A stretch of 64,000 nt of DNA. Origin: Glaciecola sp. XM2 (GTDB lineage: Bacteria; Pseudomonadota; Gammaproteobacteria; Enterobacterales; Alteromonadaceae). Positions 38,057-46,780 of this stretch are shown piece after piece. The notes under the pieces were generated by a model that was given only the letters and a program-made list of their open reading frames with translations, ran no database searches and was not told the DNA's origin. The stretch is from contig NZ_JAHEOJ010000028.1 in NCBI RefSeq assembly GCF_018595715.1, positions 124,001 through 188,000 on the forward strand, read 5' to 3'. Within the stretch, counting starts at the first letter, position 1, and every line of letters starts with the position of its first letter. The position numbers and the translations under genes are program-made.

Positions 38057-38664
38057 TGAATCATAAGCTGGTCAACGATCAAATAGTGTTAGCGACTGGA
38101 AACAAGGGCAAAGTTGCCGAGTTTTCTTCACTATTTGAGCAATATCGTATAAGTGTATCTCCCCAATCTGAATTTTTGGTGAGTGATGTCGCAGAGACCG
38201 GTTCGACCTTTGTAGAAAACGCAATCATTAAAGCGCGCCACGCCTCTCGTGAAACCAACCTCCCCGCCATTGCAGATGACAGCGGCTTGGTAATAGATGC
38301 ACTTAAAGGTGCCCCAGGCATATACAGCGCGCGATATTGCGGGCAGCACGGCAACGACGTAGGGAATTATGAAAAGGTTTTGCGCGAACTAGAGGGACAA
38401 CACAACCGCAGCGCGCGTTTTTTATGCGTATTGGTATTTATGCGTTTTGCTAACGACCCTACCCCAATTATTTGCCAAGGCGAGTGGCATGGTAAGATAA
38501 CCACGGCGCCTAGCGGTGATGGCGGCTTTGGATACGATCCTATTTTCTTTTTGCCGGAGCACAACTGCACAGCCGCAGAACTAGACAAAAGCGTGAAAAA
38601 CACTGAAAGCCATCGTGCAAAGGCACTTAAACAATTAATGGCGTCTTTTTCTGACCATTTATAA
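38056..38664 (+). CDS. rdgB: XTP/dITP diphosphatase (non-canonical purine NTP pyrophosphatase)
   Basis: 202 residues. Ham1/RdgB signatures are VLATGNKGKVAEF at the start, AIADDSGLVIDALKGAPGIYSARY in the centre and GDGGFGYDPIFFLPE near the end, with SHRAKAL following. It removes dITP, XTP and ITP from the nucleotide pool to limit mutagenic incorporation. The start overlaps the srmB stop, and hemW follows after 28 bases. The rdgB-hemW order is conserved in gammaproteobacteria. Confidence 0.95.
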   Translation: MNHKLVNDQIVLATGNKGKVAEFSSLFEQYRISVSPQSEFLVSDVAETGSTFVENAIIKARHASRETNLPAIADDSGLVIDALKGAPGIYSARYCGQHGNDVGNYEKVLRELEGQHNRSARFLCVLVFMRFANDPTPIICQGEWHGKITTAPSGDGGFGYDPIFFLPEHNCTAAELDKSVKNTESHRAKALKQLMASFSDHL

Positions 38665-38692
38665 CACTAGCCGCAGTGAGCATCAGACATAA

Positions 38693-39850
38693 ATGGTAAC
38701 CCCTCGCATTCCTCTTTCACTCTACGTACATATTCCGTGGTGTGTACAAAAATGTCCGTATTGCGATTTCAACTCACACCAAATGAAAGGGCAAATTCCA
38801 GAAAACGAATACATCGGCCATGTACTTGACGATTTGGCAAACGATGTGGCGAGCATCACCCATAACGGTGAAATTCGTGATGTTGAAACCATTTTTATTG
38901 GTGGCGGTACCCCAAGCCTATTGAGCATTGAAGGCATGCACCGCTTAATGCAGGGTATTGCACAACGCGTTCCGCTAGCGAAAAATATTGAAGTCACTAT
39001 GGAAGCGAACCCCGGCACAGTCGAGGCGGCACGTTTTACAGGATTCCAAGATGCCGGTATCAATCGAATTTCTATCGGGGTTCAAAGTTTTCAAAAGGCA
39101 CATTTAAGCAAATTAGGCCGAATACATGATGATGAACAGGCTCGTAAAGCCATTGATTATGCCAAACAATTAGGGCTTCGTTCTTTTAACACCGATCTTA
39201 TGCATGGTCTACCTGAACAAAGTATTGAAAATGCCTTAAGCGATCTCAAACAAAGTATTGGCCAAGAGGCGCCGCATATTTCTTGGTATCAGCTAACCAT
39301 AGAACCCAATACATTGTTTTACTCAAAGCCACCCGTATTACCCACCGATGACGTTTTATGGGATATTCAGCTGCAAGGACAAGCGTTGTTAGCGCAAAGT
39401 GGCTACCAGCAGTATGAAATTTCTGCCTACTCAAAGCCCGGGCATCAGTGCCAACATAATTTAAATTACTGGCGCTTTGGCGACTACCTAGGGATTGGGT
39501 GTGGAGCACACGCTAAAATTACCGACTTAGACACCGGCATAATTACCCGTAGCGAAAAAGTGAAGCATCCGAAAGGGTACATGGACCTAGCAAAACCGTA
39601 TTTGTACAAGCAACACCGTGTGCTCGATAGCGATATGGCCTTTGAGTTTTTTATGAATCGGTTTCGCCTCATTGAGCCATGCATAAAAGACGAGTTTGAA
39701 TGGTTGTGTAGAAGGACTCTTAATGAGAGTGAACGTTATCAGTTAACAAGCGCGGTTGATCAAAACTTACTTGAGGAAACCCCACAAACCTGGCAAGTCA
39801 CCGAATTAGGAAGACGCTACTTAAATACTTTATTATCAGAGTTTGTATAG
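38693..39850 (+). CDS. hemW: HemW, radical SAM haem chaperone
   Basis: A 385-residue radical SAM protein. The cluster motif is CVQKCPYC (C-x3-C-x2-C) in HIPWCVQKCPYCDFNSH, followed by TIFIGGGTPSLLS and EVTMEANPG. The family was formerly annotated as an oxygen-independent coproporphyrinogen oxidase. The motif in HemN proteins differs, and the rdgB neighbour supports HemW. It is thought to deliver haem to membrane respiratory proteins. It is the last gene of srmB-rdgB-hemW and converges on the next gene. Confidence 0.93.
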   Translation: MVTPRIPLSLYVHIPWCVQKCPYCDFNSHQMKGQIPENEYIGHVLDDLANDVASITHNGEIRDVETIFIGGGTPSLLSIEGMHRLMQGIAQRVPLAKNIEVTMEANPGTVEAARFTGFQDAGINRISIGVQSFQKAHLSKLGRIHDDEQARKAIDYAKQLGLRSFNTDLMHGLPEQSIENALSDLKQSIGQEAPHISWYQLTIEPNTLFYSKPPVLPTDDVLWDIQLQGQALLAQSGYQQYEISAYSKPGHQCQHNLNYWRFGDYLGIGCGAHAKITDLDTGIITRSEKVKHPKGYMDLAKPYLYKQHRVLDSDMAFEFFMNRFRLIEPCIKDEFEWLCRRTLNESERYQLTSAVDQNLLEETPQTWQVTELGRRYLNTLLSEFV

Positions 39851-39861
39851 CGCTTTGCAGG

Positions 39862-40683
39862 TTATGGGTTGCACTGCATACAATACATAGCAGGCGCAGT
39901 TTGCGAGGTCTGCGCTTCGGGCTCTACAAATCCACACTCATCACAACTGGGCATGACGGGCTTAAGCTTAGTTGTATCGCTACCACACCACTCACACGCT
40001 AGATAGGCTTTTTCTGAGCTCGGTTTTGCAACAAAATTCACCGCAGAGCACTTTGGGCAATGACTGGATAAACAACGAATCAAGTCCTTACAGGCCATCT
40101 CAATTGTTGTTTGACGCTCAATGCAGTACATAGCCCTAAAATCAGGTTCAATGATGCATGGCCAATGCTTAATACTAGCGAGCAACTCTCTAAAGCTGAG
40201 CCCCTTTAACCACTTGCCATCTTGCTTTAGCATCCACTTTTGCGCATCTGCATACTGCTCGATAAAGGGTTGCATTTGTTCACCTAACGCGACTTCATCC
40301 TGCGCTTCGATAGCACGCAAACTGATGTATTGCTGTGCAAACCCAATTACTTGTAAATCTCGCTCAGTATCGACAAACGCAAGCACCTCTTGGTTTAAGG
40401 TTGCCCCCGCAATAGTGCCATTGAACGAACCCTCACTGCCAAGCCCTTGCGTTTGCCCCGTTAATTCACAGGCTAAATAGGCTTTTTTTAAAGCGGTTTC
40501 TACCGGAGATAATACGCGTGGTACACGTTGGTCAAAGGTTCCGAGTTTATCGGTATCAAAAGCATCGGTTTGTAAAATAGCAGTGTCAAAAGCGGCCGCT
40601 AACAATGGATGAATAACCGATTGTTTTTCATGTTTTGTAAGCAGTGCAACCTGACGGTTCAGTGTAAAAGGCGTTGAGCCCAT
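39862..40683 (-). CDS. Zinc-ribbon protein, resembling the DUF6671 family
   Basis: A 273-residue soluble protein of unknown function. The C-terminal 80 residues have paired Cys motifs: CPKC, CEWC, CDEC and CMQC, consistent with two zinc ribbons. The N-terminal part is helical, with a KHEKQSVIHPLL segment and DTDKLGTFDQRVPR. From memory it resembles DUF6671 proteins, but this is only moderately sure. It stands alone between convergent hemW and the DUF1566 genes. Confidence 0.6.
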   Translation of the reverse strand: MGSTPFTLNRQVALLTKHEKQSVIHPLLAAAFDTAILQTDAFDTDKLGTFDQRVPRVLSPVETALKKAYLACELTGQTQGLGSEGSFNGTIAGATLNQEVLAFVDTERDLQVIGFAQQYISLRAIEAQDEVALGEQMQPFIEQYADAQKWMLKQDGKWLKGLSFRELLASIKHWPCIIEPDFRAMYCIERQTTIEMACKDLIRCLSSHCPKCSAVNFVAKPSSEKAYLACEWCGSDTTKLKPVMPSCDECGFVEPEAQTSQTAPAMYCMQCNP

Positions 40684-40759
40684 TGAGACTTTCCAAGCAT
40701 AGCAATGTGGTTAAGAGTATAACGCGAAATAGCCTAAAAAGGCTTAATGAAGTTAATAG

Positions 40760-41305
40760 CTACTCGGTTGCAAGCTTTGTGCGCACGAGTCTAACAAAAA
40801 GGCTTCTGTCTTTTGCTCTTAGCGAGGTCGTAGCGTTAAAAAATCCCACCACCCATGCTCTTTGTGGATCTCTAACAGAGGGAGTCGATGTCCAAAAATC
40901 ACCGGCCGGTGATTGAGGAAATGACGCAGTGTTAAGTGAGGGGTCAACACACGCTCGCTCGGTAATCACCGCTAATTCTTTGATGTTTGGTAAGCGCCAA
41001 TTCTGCGAGCCTTCAAAGTCATATGCCACACTAACTTGCAATGCTTCTTGCCATGTCATTGCCCTTGCATCGCCAGAACAGCTTGTGCCGTCCCATACTT
41101 GGCCAATGGCACAACGCATAAACACCAAACCAGTAGGTAAATGTAAAATATCGCCCGATTCATCCGACTCAAATAAATCGCCGTTAGACGTCTCTGGTAC
41201 CCCGTTTACACATTGCGCGTCTTGTGCGTAGCTTATCTCACTCATTAAAGCTAGTAGCGCCCAGCATGCCACTAAAAACCATCGCTTCACCTCAAACTGC
41301 TTCAC
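40760..41305 (-). CDS. Secreted DUF1566 (Lcl C-terminal) domain protein
   Basis: 181 residues with a signal peptide (WFLVACWALLALMSEISYA). The body is one DUF1566 domain: LPTGLVFMRCAIGQVWDGTSC, then MTWQEALQV, WRLPNIKELAVI, FWTSTP and FVRLVRT. Cys residues suggest disulphides outside the cytoplasm. The start overlaps the upstream larger DUF1566 gene by four bases, so they are co-translated. The function of the domain is unknown; its fold resembles C-type-lectin-like formylglycine proteins. Confidence 0.8.
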   Translation of the reverse strand: MKQFEVKRWFLVACWALLALMSEISYAQDAQCVNGVPETSNGDLFESDESGDILHLPTGLVFMRCAIGQVWDGTSCSGDARAMTWQEALQVSVAYDFEGSQNWRLPNIKELAVITERACVDPSLNTASFPQSPAGDFWTSTPSVRDPQRAWVVGFFNATTSLRAKDRSLFVRLVRTKLATE

Positions 41306-43020
41306 TGTTGTTGCCTCCTTCCTGCTCTCACTAAACGGAGTCTGTACTCACCGGATTTGTTTAAAAAATTGTCCACACCACTTGCAAAATCAATGGCCCA
41401 CGCGTTGCGTGCTACATCAGAAGACACCCCATCCGCTGATGACTGACGTGTCCAGTACCACAATTGACCGTCAACAGGCGTGCCAGGATTTATAAAATTA
41501 TCGGTGTCGATTAATGGGCCTTGCAACTTGCCGTAGTGCAAAATCGACTGCATCTCATAGTGGGTGGGAATACGCCAATCAAAGAAACCGCATAACCCAA
41601 CTTGATTTACCGTATCGACGAACTCAGTGGTATTGCATTGCTCACTGTCAAGATTGCAACTTTGACTCGCTTCATTGCGTGAGCCGGCAAAATTTCCGTT
41701 CTCTTCTTCTTGAAACCAAGTGAAAAACTGCTCGGTATAATGCAACGCATTGACGTCGTCTTGCGTTTTCACTTCCCATACTAGGCCGGTTATGTTGTCT
41801 CTTATACAGCTAAAAGAGAGGCTTTCATCATCAACAGGATCGCCGTTACTGTTCAAACGGGTAAAATCAAATCCAACATCACCACGACCCGTTTTATCAA
41901 TGACCCCCGACGCGTTGATGCGATCCAGCCCATACTGTGCATCTTGGCCAGGATAGCTTGTTTGATATTCAGCGCTCACATTCTCTGACGTAGCGCTAAG
42001 TGTGACACCCGTGTCGTTAACTGTGGTCAAAGCTTGAGGGAGTACTAGCACGTCAACGGTATCAACGTCTTGATTGTCGAACCGGTCAATGATACCAAGC
42101 TCAAAGGTAATAACAGTGGGAGTCATGACTAATGGTGCTTGAGCAAAGGTCTCAAATACCGCGACATTATTTATCATCAGCGTATCTGTATAGGAATGAC
42201 GCCATTGAGCAGTATACGGCGATGCATTCGGTGCAAGGCTCTGAGCACTTCCCATAAGCGCGATTTGCTCCCCTGAAAACACGGTCATAGGCATGCCTGC
42301 TATGGCATCTGGCTGTGTGCCCTGCTCGCCTAACAATGTAATAGATGCGCGCGCAATAGACTCTCCACCTTCTTGATCCGTGACGGTTAACATTAACTCA
42401 ATATCAGATGTTTCGAGGGTAACCGGTGTGGTAAATGTGAGTACGGATAAGGTGGTGTCAACGCCAGATAAAACATCTTGCCCGGCGACTTGTTGCCACA
42501 TATAAGCGGCAATATCGGCATCAGCTGTTTGTGGGTCGGAATCAAAGCTCGCGCTACCATCTAGCACTACTTGAGTATTTACCGGAAAACTTAACGCGGG
42601 ATAATCGTCGACTTGGCTTACTGCAATCGACGCAACAGGCAGTGCATTAATAGGTAGGACGGTGAGAATGAATGTGTCTCGTCCTTGCTTGCCGTCTTCG
42701 TCGGTGGCAATTAGGGTAACTTCAAAACTGACGGATTCTGTCGTAACAGGCGCAGTGAGAGTGGCGTCTGGCGAGCTTGAAGAGCCTTGCTCAATCGCAA
42801 TACCGTCAGGCGCGCTCCAAGAGAACGTATATACCCCCGAACCACCACTGGCAGCGCCTGTAAGAGAGGCTTGTTCCAGTTCATTTACCGTGATACTCGC
42901 CCCTGCGGTAACTAAAACAGGCTCCGTGGGTAAGCGAGGCTCACTAGCGCTATCGCCTCCACCACATGCACTTAGGCAGGTTATCATGAGCAAAGTAAAC
43001 GAGATTCTAATCAACATCAT
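41302..43020 (-). CDS. Lipoprotein with Ig/PKD-like repeats and C-terminal DUF1566 domain
   Basis: A 572-residue protein with a lipoprotein signal (lipobox LSAC, Cys about residue 19, followed by a GGGDSAS spacer). Three or so PKD/cadherin-like beta modules follow, with blocks such as LTGAASGGSGVYTFSWSAP, LDGSASFDSDPQ and LMLTVTDQEGGESIA. The C-terminal ~180 residues are a DUF1566 domain (DNITGLVWEVKT, CGFFDWRIPTHYEM, LRLVRAG). It is likely an outer-membrane or surface lipoprotein with adhesive modules. It is paired with the smaller DUF1566 gene downstream. Confidence 0.8.
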   Translation of the reverse strand: MMLIRISFTLLMITCLSACGGGDSASEPRLPTEPVLVTAGASITVNELEQASLTGAASGGSGVYTFSWSAPDGIAIEQGSSSSPDATLTAPVTTESVSFEVTLIATDEDGKQGRDTFILTVLPINALPVASIAVSQVDDYPALSFPVNTQVVLDGSASFDSDPQTADADIAAYMWQQVAGQDVLSGVDTTLSVLTFTTPVTLETSDIELMLTVTDQEGGESIARASITLLGEQGTQPDAIAGMPMTVFSGEQIALMGSAQSLAPNASPYTAQWRHSYTDTLMINNVAVFETFAQAPLVMTPTVITFELGIIDRFDNQDVDTVDVLVLPQALTTVNDTGVTLSATSENVSAEYQTSYPGQDAQYGLDRINASGVIDKTGRGDVGFDFTRLNSNGDPVDDESLSFSCIRDNITGLVWEVKTQDDVNALHYTEQFFTWFQEEENGNFAGSRNEASQSCNLDSEQCNTTEFVDTVNQVGLCGFFDWRIPTHYEMQSILHYGKLQGPLIDTDNFINPGTPVDGQLWYWTRQSSADGVSSDVARNAWAIDFASGVDNFLNKSGEYRLRLVRAGRRQQQ

Positions 43021-43122
43021 AATTCGATTTTATATGCCACAACGAATACACCGTTGCAGAAATAGGTTAAGGAACACAATCTGTTAAAGCAAAACACAGA
43101 CCAAGTTGAATATTATGAGAAT

Positions 43123-43629
43123 TTATTTGGCGCGCTGCTCGTTTTGCTCGGCTTCTTTAACTTGCAGTGAAAGCAGCTGTTTTTTGGCCGATGCGGCATC
43201 TGTCATGTCGTAAACCATCATGCAAATATGCTCTACCTGACCTGTTGCTGAAACTAAAGGCGAAAAGACGATGTTTTGGTACATATAGGGCGCGGTGCTT
43301 GTGATCGGACGATAGTTTCTAAATTTGAATAGATAAGGACGCTGTTCCCATACGATAAATGCACGTGTACGCAAGTCAAAAACACTTTTTACCTTTTGTT
43401 CAAACCACGGTCTGGAGATGTCTGGATATAGAGAGAACAATGATTTATCGCGCACGTCTGAGGGTAAAAAGCCAGAATGCGCTTCCATAAAGCCATTCCA
43501 TACCTTGATTTCAAACTGTCGATTAAACACTACAATACCAACGTCCACTGTTTGGATCATATCCATCATCCAGTGCATTTCTAGCAATTCATCTAAGGCT
43601 TCATTTCGCGTTGAATTCGTCATAATCAA
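43123..43629 (-). CDS. PAS-domain protein coupled to a response regulator
   Basis: A 168-residue single PAS domain (about 15-140: MIQTVDVGIVVFNRQFEIKVWNGFMEAHSGF) with a short C-terminal helix. There is no kinase, GGDEF or other output domain. The ATG overlaps the stop of the REC-CheC gene by four bases. It probably senses a small ligand and partners with the response regulator or with a separate kinase. The partner is unknown. Confidence 0.8.
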   Translation of the reverse strand: MIMTNSTRNEALDELLEMHWMMDMIQTVDVGIVVFNRQFEIKVWNGFMEAHSGFLPSDVRDKSLFSLYPDISRPWFEQKVKSVFDLRTRAFIVWEQRPYLFKFRNYRPITSTAPYMYQNIVFSPLVSATGQVEHICMMVYDMTDAASAKKQLLSLQVKEAEQNEQRAK

Positions 43630-44618
43630 TCCTCTAACAGATGCGCTAGCTTAGCGTTCATCATTTCCATGGAGTCTTCTGTGAATAGCAACACTAGGTC
43701 GCATTGCACATTGAAGTTTTCTAAACCATAGCTCAGTTCAATTGCCAGAGTTTTACGCCACATACTCTTGTTCGCGCTGATCAATTCTTGCACGCTTTGA
43801 TGTTGGCCAAGCACCACCGGATGACCTTGTCGAAATTGCATGTCTAACTGACCTGCAATGCCGCGAAGGCATGTTCCAATTAGGATGCTGGCAACATCCA
43901 TTAACAGCTCAAGCTGCATTTGGTCGTCTATTGTGCCCTTTATTTGCATGATCTCAGCCATGTCAGTAAAGCTTGAGTCGCTCAATACACAAAGTGCCTC
44001 CCCGCTAATCCCATCACCTAAAAATCCTTGGCACACACCAGAGGTTGTTTCGTGAGTGTCTATATCAGATAGCATCATGTGCAGTTCCGATACTTCAATT
44101 AGGTTAACGTTTGGAATAGGCAGTTTTACGAAAACATTCATTGTTTGAGCAAGATGCGCACCTGCTTGCCCCATGGCAACATTTGCCACCTCTTGATAAC
44201 AATCTCTGATCCCTTCTTCAATTTCTGGTTCTGGTCCTTGGCTTTCTTGTACTTTTTGCAGCATGTTGTGCTTTTCAAGCAACGCGCGCAGCTCGTCAGC
44301 ATTCACTGGTTTTTGAATAAAATCTACTGCGCCAAGTTTTAGCACGCGCTCACGAGCCTCTGGCTGAATGTCGCCAGAAATAACGATAGTCGTGGTATTA
44401 AGCTGCTGATCTTGTATGTGTTTTAAGGTTTCGTATCCATCCATTACCGGCATGTTCAAATCTAGCAGCAATAAGTCGCCCTTATTGTCACAGATTGCAT
44501 CTAGCGCCTCTTCGCCATGTTTGGCAAAGTGAATATTGCGTTCAAAATCTTGCGGCAAGCATTTAGCCACTTGCTTACGCGCAACCATTGAGTCATCGCA
44601 AATTAATATTGATAGCAT
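43626..44618 (-). CDS. Response regulator with CheC-like phosphatase domain
   Basis: A 330-residue protein. Residues 1-118 form a receiver domain with the acidic pair DD near residue 9, the phosphorylation Asp in LLLLDLNMPVMDGYE and Lys in FIQKPVN. From ~135 on there is a CheC/CheX-like domain. The first helix keeps the catalytic E-x2-N (EVANVAMGQAG). The second (MDVASILIGTCLRGI) has Asp and Ser in place of Glu and Asn, so one of the two sites is probably dead. It may dephosphorylate its own or another receiver. The coupled PAS gene suggests a small chemosensory or respiration-linked module. Confidence 0.82.
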   Translation of the reverse strand: MLSILICDDSMVARKQVAKCLPQDFERNIHFAKHGEEALDAICDNKGDLLLLDLNMPVMDGYETLKHIQDQQLNTTTIVISGDIQPEARERVLKLGAVDFIQKPVNADELRALLEKHNMLQKVQESQGPEPEIEEGIRDCYQEVANVAMGQAGAHLAQTMNVFVKLPIPNVNLIEVSELHMMLSDIDTHETTSGVCQGFLGDGISGEALCVLSDSSFTDMAEIMQIKGTIDDQMQLELLMDVASILIGTCLRGIAGQLDMQFRQGHPVVLGQHQSVQELISANKSMWRKTLAIELSYGLENFNVQCDLVLLFTEDSMEMMNAKLAHLLED

Positions 44619-44757
44619 ACAAACCTTTATGTCGTTATCGAATTGCAGAAAGAAGGGTTCTCATAAAAGCGTATCGGCATTTACAGATGTTTCTTTACTG
44701 TAAAACGCAGGAATATTGGTGTGCCGAAAGGGGCTAGCTCAGTAAACGTAAAAGCGT

Positions 44758-45468
44758 TTAAGATGAAAAAAGTAAAGGAAGGACGATAGCAGTCACAATG
44801 CCATTAAGGCAAACAGCTAATGTGGCAAACGCAGCGCATACTTCTGAGGTAGTCACTGCGCGAGAGGTTCCCACAGCATGAGCAACCGTGCCTAAGGCAA
44901 CCCCTTGAGCCATATGTGATTGATTAGACGTTAATTTAAATACCCACGGAGCAAAAATTGCACCGATAATACCGGTTACGATGACAAAAACAGCGGCCAA
45001 GGAGGCGCTCCCGCCAATCGATTCAGCGGTTCCCATCGCAAGAGGAGTGGTAATGGATTTTACTAACATGGTCATTTGCAAATTCAAGGGGGTTTCAAAC
45101 GCATAAATAGATAACCAAGCCAGCAACGGAGCGATAGTACCCCCTACCAAAATGGGCACAATTACGCGCCAGCCCATGCGCAGCAAAACGTGCAATTGGT
45201 TATAAAGCGGAACCGCAAGGGCAACCGTTACTGGCCCAAGCATAAATGCTATAAACGATACATGTTGCTGATAAACTTGATAATCCAAATCAACTAAGAA
45301 CAATAAAGCGATTATGCCAATGGTGCTGCCCACAAGAGGATGTAAGAGCGGGTGATAATGACATTTTTGATAAAGTTTCAGACTTAAGATATACGCCCCC
45401 ACCGAGACGCCTATCCAGATCAAAGCGAGCAAAATATCACTTACGCTATCAGTCATGGGATTGCCCAC
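44758..45468 (-). CDS. LrgB/CidB-family membrane protein
   Basis: A 236-residue protein with about seven membrane spans. The LrgB family blocks are seen: YQQHVSFIAFMLGPVTVALAVPLY, KSITTPLAMGTAESIGGSASLAAVFVIVTGIIGA and GVALGTVAHAVGTSRA. The family is linked to holin-like control of murein hydrolases and, in some bacteria, to export of pyruvate or glycolate. It overlaps the upstream lrgA-like gene by 20 bases and forms a pair with it. Confidence 0.88.
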   Translation of the reverse strand: MGNPMTDSVSDILLALIWIGVSVGAYILSLKLYQKCHYHPLLHPLVGSTIGIIALLFLVDLDYQVYQQHVSFIAFMLGPVTVALAVPLYNQLHVLLRMGWRVIVPILVGGTIAPLLAWLSIYAFETPLNLQMTMLVKSITTPLAMGTAESIGGSASLAAVFVIVTGIIGAIFAPWVFKLTSNQSHMAQGVALGTVAHAVGTSRAVTTSEVCAAFATLAVCLNGIVTAIVLPLLFSS

Positions 45469-45877
45469 CGAGTAACTTATTGCTTAACCATGACGTGATG
45501 AATAAACTCAAAACCGTTGTGCCTATAATGGCGCAAAATAGAGCGACTGGAAACGCAAGAATAAGTGAGAAATAACCAATAATCCCCACCATTGCCGGTA
45601 TAAAGAATACCACCATGTGCCTAAGTAAGGGGGCAGTGCTAGCGGCTACCACTTTAGGGACCCGTCTTAATACTAATAAAACGAGCAATAACATACCTAT
45701 GCCTAACAGCGCGGGCGGGAAAGACAGCTCAAAGTATTTGATTATAAAGTCTGATAATAAAAAGATGCTAACGAGAATGACAAGGCCCAGGAGAAACTGA
45801 GCCGTAATAATGAGTTTAGAACGTACTCTCTTGGTGAACGGTAATGAAGTAATCGGTTCCTTGCTTGGAATAGTCAA
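45449..45877 (-). CDS. LrgA/CidA-family membrane protein
   Basis: Up to 142 residues with four membrane spans, including FPPALLGIGMLLLVLLVLRRVPKV, LLRHMVVFFIPAMVGIIGY and FCAIIGTTVLSLFITSWLS. It is predicted to be a holin-like partner of LrgB. The start is uncertain. No ATG is available before the first span, and the TTG at 45877 would place the first 20 codons inside the preceding gene. The conserved part begins near RVRSKLIITAQ. Confidence 0.82.
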   Translation of the reverse strand: MTIPSKEPITSLPFTKRVRSKLIITAQFLLGLVILVSIFLLSDFIIKYFELSFPPALLGIGMLLLVLLVLRRVPKVVAASTAPLLRHMVVFFIPAMVGIIGYFSLILAFPVALFCAIIGTTVLSLFITSWLSNKLLGGQSHD

Positions 45878-46145
45878 CTTTATACTCTTTGTTATTCAGG
45901 GTTTGTACAAATAGCAATCTGCGATAATCACCAAACACCTCTGGAGAGCCAATATCAACTTTTGCTACATCCATACGTTTGGCTTCTAATTTGTTTTCAG
46001 GCACAACCCCATTGTATAGCTCGATGCCATTATGTACTACCATTAATACAGGGTCTTGGCGACTATTTACAATTAGTAAGTCTACCTTACGTTGCTTGTG
46101 GATAATGGTGTTTCGTCCACTCAACAAATATGGGTCTTCTCTCAT
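45816..46145 (-). CDS. Hypothetical protein upstream of lrgAB
   Basis: 109 residues from the ATG at 46145, chosen because GGAGAG lies 6 bases upstream; the longer frame to 46190 lacks a ribosome site. It is a small soluble protein rich in beta-strand-like segments (KVDLLIVNSRQDPVLMVVHNGIELYNGV) with no family I recognise. Its 3' end overlaps the putative lrgA start, so it is likely the first gene of a three-gene unit. Confidence 0.6.
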   Translation of the reverse strand: MREDPYLLSGRNTIIHKQRKVDLLIVNSRQDPVLMVVHNGIELYNGVVPENKLEAKRMDVAKVDIGSPEVFGDYRRLLFVQTLNNKEYKVDYSKQGTDYFITVHQESTF

Positions 46146-46288
46146 TCGCACTCTCCAATAATGCGCAATGCCATGGATAAAACATAGCAAAAAAATAGAT
46201 ATCTTGCATATTATGACGGCAGGAGTTCCGCAAACTTTAGTATTTGCAAAGAGTTAGGATTATTTTTTAAAAAAAATATGGCGCCAAG

Positions 46289-46317
46289 GTGACATAAATG
46301 CAAAAAATCATTATACT
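46289..46317 (+). promoter_or_regulatory. tRNA gene promoter with GC-rich discriminator
   Basis: GTGACA (46289-46294), a 17-base spacer and TATACT (46312-46317) are followed by GCGCACCGC. A GC-rich discriminator at this position is the usual mark of stringently controlled tRNA promoters. Confidence 0.7.
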
Positions 46318-46336
46318 GCGCACCGCTTCACTTAGT

Positions 46337-46413
46337 GGCCCGATAGCTCAGTTGGTTAGAGCATCCGACTCATAATCGGCAGGTCCCCTGTTCAAGTCAG
46401 GGTCGGGCCACCA
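46337..46413 (+). tRNA. tRNA with CAU anticodon, probably tRNA-Ile2 (lysidine type)
   Basis: A 77-base cloverleaf with encoded CCA. The acceptor stem GGCCCGA pairs with TCGGGCC, there is a D-arm, the anticodon CAT is at 46371-46373, and the T-arm is CCCTG TTCAAGT CAGGG. The first anticodon-stem pair is a T.C mismatch. The GGCCC acceptor, the GACTCATAATCG anticodon arm and the TTCAAGTC T-loop resemble E. coli ileX (CAU, modified by TilS) more than elongator tRNA-Met, which is the alternative. Its 3' half is duplicated in decayed form at 49890-49930. Confidence 0.9.
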
Positions 46414-46422
46414 TTTTTCTTA
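46381..46422 (+). other. Probable attachment site, left (tRNA 3' half plus flank)
   Basis: The T-arm, acceptor 3' strand, CCA and the following TTTTTCTTA match 49890-49930 at about 32 of 42 positions with one single-base gap. Similarity continuing past CCA into non-tRNA sequence is what site-specific integration into a tRNA produces. Confidence 0.6.
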
Positions 46423-46700
46423 TACCTTTCATCGAGTTATTTCAGACCGGCCGATTTTATGGATTTGGGTCTTGATTCATTTTTTCTGAAAAAATTGTTG
46501 TGCACATTCCCGCTCCTCTGCACAATTAATGAATGGTTGTCAGCTGTTCAATATGGGGCGTCATTGCATCTACGCAAAGAATTATAAATCTTGAGGAATA
46601 GAGCTTTTGCGCCTTGGAAGCGCAACAATAGTGTAAATTGGTATTCGACTCTTCAATCTGAGGCAGCTAACTTGTCCATTCCTGCTAATGTCACTCCAAC

Positions 46701-46730
46701 AAAAAAAGCCAGTGACTTTGTCACTGGCTT
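46701..46730 (-). terminator. Strong terminator of the first PEP-CTERM-like gene
   Basis: A perfect 11-bp stem (AAGCCAGTGAC / GTCACTGGCTT) has a 3-base loop. It is followed on the minus strand by seven T. The region between the tRNA and this hairpin (46423-46700) holds no supported gene, only a small TTGCGC/GCGCAA inverted repeat near 46607-46625. Confidence 0.92.
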
Positions 46731-46780
46731 CAAAAACTGATTTTAGAGAGCCTTAGATTAGAACTCGTTCATATTGCTAT

